A stretch of 36,960 nucleotides of DNA from an uncultured Clostridia bacterium. GTDB taxonomy: Bacteria > Bacillota > Clostridia > Oscillospirales > Ruminococcaceae. The translations under genes were made by a program, and so were the position numbers. Where the stretch lies: assembly GCA_947629275.1 (NCBI GenBank), contig CANRDG010000003.1, forward strand, positions 1 through 36,960, in the 5' to 3' direction. The notes below the pieces were generated by a model that was not told the origin of the DNA, ran no database searches, and saw nothing but the letters and a program-made list of their open reading frames with translations. Position 1 is the stretch's first letter; every line of letters starts with the position of its first letter. Below, one piece after another: positions 1 to 6,533 of this stretch.

Positions 1-308
1 TGATTGCAACTTTAACTGACATATATAATTTACCTCCTAGAGAAATTCTTATATAAATATTATACAACATTTACATTTCATTTGCAAGTCTTTTCAGAAA
101 ATTTTCTGATATATTTTCGGAAATACCGCCCATCAATGTTATGTATTTTTTACCACAAGCGGGGTATCTATATATATTGGACGCAAAATTAGCAAGTCAA
201 AGCAGCTCCGCAGGCTTTGCGACAGCAAAATTTATAAAATGTTAATATTTTTTTCGACATAAAATGATATAATTAGACAAGCAGATAAATTACCTAAAGG
301 TGAAGATC

Positions 309-1379
309 ATGAAAAAAGAATTTTTAGAAACTATAAAAAAGCTGTACGGTGAAGATTCAAAGATAATTGTCACCGACATGGAGCTTAACACATTATACAC
401 GAGCTGTCCGTCTCTAGTGGACAAGCTGAACGAGGATATGTTTAGCCGAAGCAGAATAGCGCCTCAGGATAACGAGAATATATTCCCCGTCAGGGAGAAG
501 CGTGTTCTTTCTCTGGCAGTGAACGGCGTACACTACACGGCGGTAGTTATGCCGTATGGTGAGGAATACTATGTTATCGAGCTGCTTGACAGTCTTGACT
601 TTATACGGCTGTGCGGCAGCGCGCAAATTTCCTTGGCGGCAATGATAAACATTTCGCAGCTGAGGAAAGCGGCCGCCAACATATATGCGGCGCAAACTCT
701 TTCGGACGAGAACATATTCAAGACCGACCCGGGCAAGCCGCGCGAGATGTATGACAAAGCAAGCTGTATCATTCTTCGCACCGCAGCCAACCAATCGGAG
801 ATAACGCATTACATTTGCAGCGAGCCCGAGCGCATGGTAGCGGACATAAGCGTTCTGACAAGGCAGCTGTGTATGTACTGTTCGGCAAAGCTCGCAGCAA
901 CAGGCGGAATGAAACTTGACTTTGATATTGAGGAAAACTGCCTTGCTGAGTGTAAAGGTGAGAGGTACGCGGCTGTGCTGTTGAATCTTATAGAAAATGC
1001 GCTGCTTTACAACATTTCAGAGATAAAAATGGTACACGTTGCTGTTGAGAAAAAGAACGGAGAAGTGCGCATCTCCGTTACTGACAACGGTTTGGGAATG
1101 GATCTTGATGCGATAGAAAAGGCATTCATACCGTATGCGCTGTGCGATCCCGAGGAAACATACGGCTGTCTGGGACTGCCGCTTGCAGATATTTTTGCAA
1201 AGACTTACGGCGGCAGCGCGAGCATAATATCGCACAAGGACGAGGGTACAACAGTAACGCTGCGCCTGCCTTTGAGCGGTGGCAATGCAAACGACTGTTA
1301 TTCGCCGCTTGACAGCTACAGCGGCGACAAGTTCTCAATGCCGAACATTTATTTATCCAGGATACTGCACGGCGACTAG
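309..1379 (+). CDS. Sensor histidine kinase-like protein (HATPase_c domain, degenerate H-box)
   Basis: ORF from ATG 309 preceded by AAAGGTGAAG; C-terminal N-box/G-box motifs NLIENALLYN, VTDNGLGMD, GLPLADIFAKTYGGSASIISHKDEGTTVTLRLPL. Confidence 0.8.
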   Translation: MKKEFLETIKKLYGEDSKIIVTDMELNTLYTSCPSLVDKLNEDMFSRSRIAPQDNENIFPVREKRVLSLAVNGVHYTAVVMPYGEEYYVIELLDSLDFIRLCGSAQISLAAMINISQLRKAAANIYAAQTLSDENIFKTDPGKPREMYDKASCIILRTAANQSEITHYICSEPERMVADISVLTRQLCMYCSAKLAATGGMKLDFDIEENCLAECKGERYAAVLLNLIENALLYNISEIKMVHVAVEKKNGEVRISVTDNGLGMDLDAIEKAFIPYALCDPEETYGCLGLPLADIFAKTYGGSASIISHKDEGTTVTLRLPLSGGNANDCYSPLDSYSGDKFSMPNIYLSRILHGD

Positions 1380-1382
1380 CCA

Positions 1383-1425
1383 ACCAGAAATAAAAAAGGC
1401 CCCACATCAGTGAGGTCTTTATTTG
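1383..1425. terminator. Probable bidirectional terminator between convergent genes
   Basis: AAAAAAGGCCCCACatcaGTGAGGTCTTTATTT, imperfect stem flanked by A- and T-rich tracts, between convergent CDSs. Confidence 0.55.
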
Positions 1426-1434
1426 TGAATGTAA

Positions 1435-2142
1435 TTACTTGCTCTTCTTAGAAGCAACTACAGCAACGCCTGCGATTGCAAGACCTGCAAGTGCGAGACC
1501 AGCAGTTGCGCCTGTCGGCTTGTTGCTGTCGTCCTTAGGAGCTTCTGAAGAAGCAGGATCGTCCTTCGGAGTCTCAGGCGCAGGAGCAGCAACAGAAGCA
1601 CCAAAAGTCTTGAGAACGCTTCCGTCCTTGCCAAGCAGTGATACAGACTCTATTTCCATACCGGCTTTAGGGCCCCACCACAGAACTACTACTACCTGTC
1701 CCCAAGTACCTTCAGCACCGGAAACACTATCGGCAGTAAAGCAAGGTTCTTCGTCAAGTCTGGTAATCGTGCGGTTTTCATCATCTAATGTGATCTCTTT
1801 TTTAGCGTCGGCATTGCCCCATTCTTTCTGAGCCCAGCCGTCGGTGGTATTCCATACGAAACCGCCGCCAACACCAGCTGCCTCAGCAATATAATTGTCG
1901 ATAGAGGCCTTAGTAAATGTAACAGAAGCACCGTAAATGTCCTCAGCTTTAACGCCGTCAAGAACTCCGGGAGCGGCAAGGTTTAATGCCCAGTTTCCCT
2001 GAGCCTCTTCAGTACCAAGGGTAACTGCATCTTTCATGCCAAGATCGCCGGTTACATCAGCAGTATATGCGCTGGCAGAGATGACAGATGTTGCAGCGAT
2101 AGCACAAGCAGCTACAGCCGCAAAAATTCTTCTCAATTTCAT
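1435..2142 (-). CDS. Secreted, C-terminally anchored surface protein (paralog 1)
   Basis: Signal peptide MKLRRIFAAVAACAIAATSVISASA; C-terminus NKPTGATAGLALAGLAIAGVAVVASKKSK (sorting-signal-like motif, hydrophobic stretch, basic tail); SD GGAGG upstream. Confidence 0.85.
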   Translation of the reverse strand: MKLRRIFAAVAACAIAATSVISASAYTADVTGDLGMKDAVTLGTEEAQGNWALNLAAPGVLDGVKAEDIYGASVTFTKASIDNYIAEAAGVGGGFVWNTTDGWAQKEWGNADAKKEITLDDENRTITRLDEEPCFTADSVSGAEGTWGQVVVVLWWGPKAGMEIESVSLLGKDGSVLKTFGASVAAPAPETPKDDPASSEAPKDDSNKPTGATAGLALAGLAIAGVAVVASKKSK

Positions 2143-2179
2143 TATTCAATTCCTCCAAATTTTAAATAATATAAGATCG
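2143..2179 (-). promoter_or_regulatory. Leader of paralog 1 with conserved CGATCTTATATTATT...TTTGGAGG block
   Basis: Minus-strand CGATCTTATATTATTTAAAATTTGGAGGAATTGAATA-ATG; nearly the same block precedes paralog 2. Confidence 0.7.
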
Positions 2180-2220
2180 TAGTATGCGGCACGGCGACAC
2201 CGTTCCACGATACCAATTTA

Positions 2221-2249
2221 ATTTTACTATATTTTGTACGCTTTGTCAA
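2221..2249 (-). promoter_or_regulatory. SigA-type promoter of paralog 1
   Basis: Minus strand TTGACA (2249-2244), 17-nt spacer, TAAAAT (2226-2221). Confidence 0.75.
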
Positions 2250-2337
2250 CCTGTTTCACGCTTTGCGAATGACGAAAATACTTGTGCTAATTTAGTTATA
2301 TTGCACAAGCATATAATTTCATACAAAATAATTGCAA

Positions 2338-2373
2338 ACGAAAAAGGAAGCTGCAAAAAGCAACTTCCCTTTA
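2338..2373 (-). terminator. Terminator of paralog 2
   Basis: Minus strand AAAGGGAAGTTGCTTTTTGCAGCTTCCTTTTTCG, stem plus U-tract downstream of the paralog 2 stop. Confidence 0.7.
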
Positions 2374-2403
2374 TGTTATATAATTTGAAATTGACAAATC
2401 AGA

Positions 2404-3057
2404 TTACTTGCTCTTCTTAGCAGCCACTACAGCAACTCCTGCAAGTGCGAGACCTGCAAGTGCGAGACCAGCAGTTGCGCCTGTCGGCTTGTTGCTGTCG
2501 TCAGCAGGCTTTGTGCTGTCGGCTGTGCTATCAGCAGGCTTTGTGCTATCAGCAGGCTTTGTGCTGTCAACTGTGCTTTCAGCAGGAGCAGAAGGAGCAT
2601 CGTCCTTAACCTGATCAAGAACATTACCGTCAGCATCATAAAGAGTTACAGAAGAAAGATAGAGCGAACCGGCATTCAGCCACCAGAATTGAACCTGAAC
2701 AGCATCTTCTTTGAGTGTTCCGGCTTCGTCCATGGTGGAATCGATACCGCTAAGACCGTCAAGTGTCCATGTAGTTGCAGTGCCACCGGTAGCTTCCTGC
2801 TGATCACATGTTGTCCATGTACCATCGCAAGAAACACCAATTGTTCCGTTTACATAATCATCAGTAGTTACTACTGCTTCGATTTTAGCAACCTTGGAAT
2901 AGTCAACACCCTCTTTAGCTGCATACTTGTAAACAGTAACTTCAGGTGCAGCACTTTCTTCGTTTTTTGTTTCAACAAGATAAGCACTAGCAGAAACAAT
3001 TGATGTTGCGGCAACTGCACAAGCAGCTATAGCCGCAAAAATTCTTCTCAATTTCAT
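2404..3057 (-). CDS. Secreted, C-terminally anchored surface protein (paralog 2)
   Basis: Start placed at MKLRRIFAAIAACAVAATSIVSASA (SD GGAGG at 3066-3070); the listed 3072 start would use a TTG overlapping the SD. C-terminus NKPTGATAGLALAGLALAGVAVVAAKKSK. Confidence 0.85.
   Translation of the reverse strand: MKLRRIFAAIAACAVAATSIVSASAYLVETKNEESAAPEVTVYKYAAKEGVDYSKVAKIEAVVTTDDYVNGTIGVSCDGTWTTCDQQEATGGTATTWTLDGLSGIDSTMDEAGTLKEDAVQVQFWWLNAGSLYLSSVTLYDADGNVLDQVKDDAPSAPAESTVDSTKPADSTKPADSTADSTKPADDSNKPTGATAGLALAGLALAGVAVVAAKKSK
2502..2585 (-). repeat. In-frame short tandem repeats coding for a DSTKPA-type linker
   Basis: Repeated 'tcagcaggctttgtgct' units; protein ...STVDSTKPADSTKPADSTADSTKPADDSNKPTGA. 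Confidence 0.85.
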
Positions 3058-3093
3058 TGTTTTTTCCTCCAAATTCCAAATAATATAAGATCG
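3058..3093 (-). promoter_or_regulatory. Leader of paralog 2 with conserved CGATCTTATATTATT...TTTGGAGG block
   Basis: Minus-strand CGATCTTATATTATTTGGAATTTGGAGGAAAAAACA-ATG. Confidence 0.7.
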
Positions 3094-3131
3094 TCATACG
3101 CGGCACGTTTCCGTACCGATGTACTAATTTA

Positions 3132-3160
3132 ATTTTACTCTGTTTTACCCGATTTGTCAA
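3132..3160 (-). promoter_or_regulatory. SigA-type promoter of paralog 2
   Basis: Minus strand TTGACA (3160-3155), 17-nt spacer, TAAAAT (3137-3132). Confidence 0.75.
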
Positions 3161-3271
3161 CCTATTTTGCATACCACTTGTAACGAAAATAAGCTTGCTG
3201 TTTTAGTAATATTGCATAAGAAAACGATTGCATATATGTATATCTTGACGAAATATTTTCCTTTTATGTAT

Positions 3272-3306
3272 AAAAAGAGAAAAGCCGCCAAAAAGCGACT
3301 TTCCTC
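3272..3306 (-). terminator. Terminator of paralog 3
   Basis: Minus strand GAGGAAAGTCGCTTTTTGGCGGCTTTTCTCTTTTTATAC. Confidence 0.7.
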
Positions 3307-3307
3307 T

Positions 3308-3345
3308 CGATCTTATATTATTCGGGTTTGGAAGAAACCGAATAA
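3308..3345 (-). ncRNA. Candidate 3'UTR regulatory stem-loop with SD-complementary loop
   Basis: Minus strand TTATTCGG-TTTCTTCCAAAC-CCGAATAA followed by TATAAGATCG; AATAATATAAGATCG is perfectly complementary to the leaders at 2143-2179 and 3058-3093. Lies between the paralog 3 stop and its terminator. Confidence 0.45.
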
Positions 3346-3352
3346 GCGTTGA

Positions 3353-4039
3353 TTACTTGCTCTTCTTAGCAGCAACTACAGCTGCGCCGGCTATTGCAAG
3401 ACCAGCAAGTGCGAGACCAGCGGTTGCGCCGGTAGTCGGGTTGGTTGTGCCGCCAGCCGCGCCGGTTGAAGAAGGATCCTTAGGAGCTTCGGAAGAAGAA
3501 GGATCAGCAGGAGTTTCAGCAGGAGCTAACAAATCTTTGCCGTCTTTGTCGTAATACTTAACATCGGTAACCTTTATTTCAGCTTTATCGCTTGCAGTAC
3601 ATGTAGAACCATCCCATACACAGTTGGTAGGTGCGATCCAACCGGTGCCAAACTGGAAAATGCCATCGTCGCCTTCCATAAGTCCACCTATATCTGCCCA
3701 TTCAACAGTCGAAGTGCCTGTCTTTACTTTTACAGTGATCTGATCCCAAGCATTTTTAGCAATAGTATTTGCACCGATCTCGCAACTAGCTTCACCATCA
3801 ATGTTGGTAGCTTCATAAGATATAACAATCTTGTCGATCTTAGAAACATCAATATCAGCATCGAAGAAGTGATAGTTACCATTTGTGCCCTCTTTGTTGC
3901 CATCACCCTTTAAAACCATACCATCTGCACTTCCCTCAGCAGTAATGGTCAAAAGAGCATCAGCAGCGCTTGCAGAGATAACAGAAGTTGCAGCGATAGC
4001 GCAAGCAGCTATTGCAGCAAAAATTCTTCTCAATTTCAT
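3353..4039 (-). CDS. Secreted, C-terminally anchored surface protein (paralog 3)
   Basis: MKLRRIFAAIAACAIAATSVISASA signal; C-terminus NPTTGATAGLALAGLAIAGAAVVAAKKSK. Confidence 0.85.
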   Translation of the reverse strand: MKLRRIFAAIAACAIAATSVISASAADALLTITAEGSADGMVLKGDGNKEGTNGNYHFFDADIDVSKIDKIVISYEATNIDGEASCEIGANTIAKNAWDQITVKVKTGTSTVEWADIGGLMEGDDGIFQFGTGWIAPTNCVWDGSTCTASDKAEIKVTDVKYYDKDGKDLLAPAETPADPSSSEAPKDPSSTGAAGGTTNPTTGATAGLALAGLAIAGAAVVAAKKSK

Positions 4040-4073
4040 AATTGAACATTCCTTTCAAAAAGTTTATACTTAT

Positions 4074-4102
4074 ATTTTACATGAACGCAAAAAGTTTTTC
4101 AA
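4074..4102 (-). promoter_or_regulatory. SigA-type promoter of paralog 3
   Basis: Minus strand TTGAAA (4102-4097), 17-nt spacer, TAAAAT (4079-4074). Confidence 0.65.
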
Positions 4103-4121
4103 GGCACATTGTACATAAATC

Positions 4122-4133
4122 TTTTTTTTTTTT
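4122..4133 (-). repeat. Homopolymeric A12 tract upstream of the paralog 3 promoter
   Basis: Twelve consecutive T on + strand, about 20 nt upstream of the -35. Confidence 0.9.
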
Positions 4134-4158
4134 GTTGAAATTGCACAATTTTGAACAA

Positions 4159-4170
4159 GTAAACGTTTGC
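4159..4170. promoter_or_regulatory. Possible LacI/GalR-type operator
   Basis: GTAAACGTTTGC, near-palindrome centred on CG, upstream of the paralog 3 promoter. Confidence 0.35.
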
Positions 4171-4208
4171 AATCGCAAAGTTAATGAGTGCGCTGTCGCT
4201 TCGCAACT

Positions 4209-4670
4209 CTACCCACCCCCCACAGAAAAAACGCCACGCCCCACCCTCACACAGTTGCTTTCTCCAAAAATTTACTGGAAGAATATTCTGCCGACGTTTT
4301 TCTCTGTCGGGGCGGTGAGTGGGTGGGTATCAGAGGCAAGATTACTAGCGGCAAGAGGCAAGATGTGTTCCACTTACCGCAGCACGCCGCCGCATTCTCC
4401 CCCACAACTCCCCCCAAAAAAATTATAAAACCACGCCCATCCCCTCGCACAGCTGGAAGTATATTCTGCCGGCGTTCTCTCTGTTGGAGCAAGAAACGTA
4501 CCTAGCAACTACAGCACATCACCATACCCCCCACCCCTAAAAATATAAAACCACGCCCACCCTCTCACGTGGCTGGAAGTATATTCTGCCAGCGTTTTTC
4601 TCTGTCGGGGTGATTAGTGGGGTATCAAAGACAAGATAGCTAGAGGCAAGAAGCAAGAAGTGTGGGCTTT
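4209..4670. repeat. Degenerate intergenic repeat units with terminal inverted repeats (about 3 copies)
   Basis: Shared core 'ctggaaGtATATTCTGCCgRCGTTtTTCTCTGTCGGgg' near 4275-4311, 4453-4488 and 4573-4610; units 1 and 3 share tails 'gggtatcaRagRcaagat...ctagMggcaagaRgcaagaWgtg'; unit 1 ends are inverted repeats (TACCCACC...GGTGGGTA). Confidence 0.65.
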
Positions 4671-4682
4671 TCACTTTGTTTG

Positions 4683-5090
4683 GCGTTCTCTGAGAGAACG
4701 CGGCAAAAGAGATATGCGCTACAACTAGGGAACGCCCTCTCTTGCAGGGCGTTCCCTCTTGAAAAACAATCCACAGGATTGTTTTTCAATTCACCCTTTG
4801 CGGAGCGCCTGCCGTAAGGGGATTTTGCCGTCTGCAGACGGCGACAATGGGCTCCGCCCCTTGACCCTGCAAGCCTTTTGAAAAAGGCTTGACCGAAAAC
4901 TTTTCCGTTTTGGCAAGGCAACTTTGGTGGGACAGCAAGGAAAAAAGCCCGTCATACCGCAAGGTATGCGCCGCCGACCGTTTATGGCGGCGAGGGATTT
5001 TTTCGGCACTTGACCGACTGTTTACAGTCGGTCAATGTGTGCGCTCCAGCGCAACAAAAAATTCTCAAAAGACTAGTCTTTTGAGAATTT
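4683..5090. repeat. Array of consecutive hairpins/palindromes, non-coding
   Basis: Stems at 4683-4701, 4727-4757, 4759-4789, 4827-4842, 4870-4891, 4953-4968 (GCAA loop), 4969-4992, 5010-5035, 5040-5053, 5059-5090. Confidence 0.8.
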
Positions 5091-5093
5091 CTC
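5053..5093 (-). terminator. Terminator of the ABC ATPase gene, perfect 32-bp palindrome
   Basis: AAATTCTCAAAAGACT|AGTCTTTTGAGAATTT then TTTGTTGC on the minus strand, directly after the TAA at 5094-5096. Confidence 0.65.
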
Positions 5094-5795
5094 TTACCAC
5101 TCTATTGTATTCACATCTTGCGGCGTTTCGTTCAGCTTCACGCTCTCTATCTTGCTGTTTTTCAGCCGTATCACCCTGTCCGCCATGGGCGCAATTGCAA
5201 GGTTGTGTGTTATCACTATCACCGTCATGCCGTCCTCGCGGCAGGTGTCCTGTAACAGCTTCAATATGTTCTTGCCGGTGTTGTAGTCAAGCGCGCCCGT
5301 CGGTTCGTCGCAAAGCAGCAGTTTCGGTTTCTTCGCCAGCGCTCTCGCTATCGAGACCCTCTGCTGCTCGCCGCCTGACAATTGCGACGGAAAATTGTTC
5401 ATTCGCTCCTCCAGACCCACTTTTTTAAGCATTTCGTCCGCCGGTATGCTGTCGCGGCTTATTTGCGAGGCAAGCTCGACGTTCTCCAGCGCTGTCAGAT
5501 TGTTGACAAGATTATAAAACTGAAACACAAAGCCTATATCAAATCTTCTGTACGCGGTAAGCTGTTTATTGTTATACGCGGCTATGTTCTTGCCGTCCAC
5601 CAGAATTTCGCCCTCGTCGCAGTTATCCATGCCGCCGAGCATATTCAGCACAGTGGTTTTTCCTGCTCCGCTTGCGCCTACTATCACGGCAAACTCGCCT
5701 TTTTCTATATCAAACGTTACCCCGTCCGATGCGGTTATGGTAACTTCTCCCATATGGTAACGCTTATACACGTTTTTAAAACTTACAAAACTCAC
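5094..5795 (-). CDS. ABC transporter ATP-binding protein (MacB/LolD-like)
   Basis: Walker [11 protein letters not shown], signature [15 protein letters not shown], Walker [13 protein letters not shown]. Confidence 0.95.
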   Translation of the reverse strand: MSFVSFKNVYKRYHMGEVTITASDGVTFDIEKGEFAVIVGASGAGKTTVLNMLGGMDNCDEGEILVDGKNIAAYNNKQLTAYRRFDIGFVFQFYNLVNNLTALENVELASQISRDSIPADEMLKKVGLEERMNNFPSQLSGGEQQRVSIARALAKKPKLLLCDEPTGALDYNTGKNILKLLQDTCREDGMTVIVITHNLAIAPMADRVIRLKNSKIESVKLNETPQDVNTIEW

Positions 5796-6523
5796 TGAAT
5801 GTTCCCTGCCTCGCTCTGTATAAACTTTTCTTCAAGTTCTTCCAAACAAACATGATAATGCTTATAATTTTTTGGGTCTATATACACTTGTATCTCGTCG
5901 CTCTCGTTAATATACATATTCGGGTCTGTATACGTAAGCCGCGATTTGAACTCATGCGCCGCGCCATACTCGTCCGTCCAGTTTGCTTTTACGTGGTATG
6001 TTATATTGCTGTTTACTTCAACGCTTGATTTTCCTATATATGTAATTGTTGCATACACGGGCTCGCCCCTGCCCTCATCTATAAGCTGTTTACGGTAGTC
6101 TTTTGATTTTATAGATATTATAATGCCTATTGTGCCGAACACCGCTCCCAGTCCGCCGAACACCGCCATCATTACCGCATAGAACTCCACGGTCTCTATG
6201 TTTTTGGGGTCGTCGGGGTCAACATATATGGCAACGCTCTGCCCTACCCTCATTGAGCTGTCGGTGCTAGGCAATACTTCCTGATACGTCGCGCCGTCAA
6301 ACTCATACTCAACGCTTACTCTCTTTTGCGATCCGCCGTCGTTATTTTTGGTATACGTTATATCGCATATGGTAGAACTGATTTTTTCGTAGCTGCTTGT
6401 CACCACAAGTAAGCGTATCGCCACACCTATGAAAACTATCAGCATTATCGCTCCTATACCCGTGAATGCTATTCCCAGATAGCGCGAAACTTTGTTAGCA
6501 TCAAACTCTTTCCTTGAAGCCAT
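5792..6523 (-). CDS. DUF3592-like membrane protein
   Basis: Two TM segments, repeated 'V.Y...G..Y......VGQ.V.IYVDPDDPKN' architecture; 4-nt overlap with the ATPase ORF. Confidence 0.7.
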   Translation of the reverse strand: MASRKEFDANKVSRYLGIAFTGIGAIMLIVFIGVAIRLLVVTSSYEKISSTICDITYTKNNDGGSQKRVSVEYEFDGATYQEVLPSTDSSMRVGQSVAIYVDPDDPKNIETVEFYAVMMAVFGGLGAVFGTIGIIISIKSKDYRKQLIDEGRGEPVYATITYIGKSSVEVNSNITYHVKANWTDEYGAAHEFKSRLTYTDPNMYINESDEIQVYIDPKNYKHYHVCLEELEEKFIQSEAGNIQ

Positions 6524-6533
6524 TTTGTCCTCC

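Noticed and set aside
1439-1831. Plus-strand ORFs opposite the C-terminal tails of the paralogs (1439-1831, 2408-2614, 3357-3554)
   Set aside because: They repeat because the tail-coding sequence is conserved; antisense Ala/Pro/Ser-rich translation, no independent support.
2361-2403. Paralog 2 3'UTR as a second anti-leader RNA against paralog 1
   Set aside because: CAATTTCAAATTATATAA is partly complementary to the paralog 1 leader, but it is very AT-rich, has gaps and lacks the anti-SD loop; could be chance.
4683-5090. CRISPR array
   Set aside because: Hairpins are all different in sequence and spacing; no constant direct repeat or unique spacers, and no cas genes.
4042-5428. Several ORFs of 72-179 aa across the repeat/hairpin block
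   Set aside because: They run through inverted repeats and palindromes on both strands, lack convincing SDs and have low-plausibility composition; treated as non-coding.
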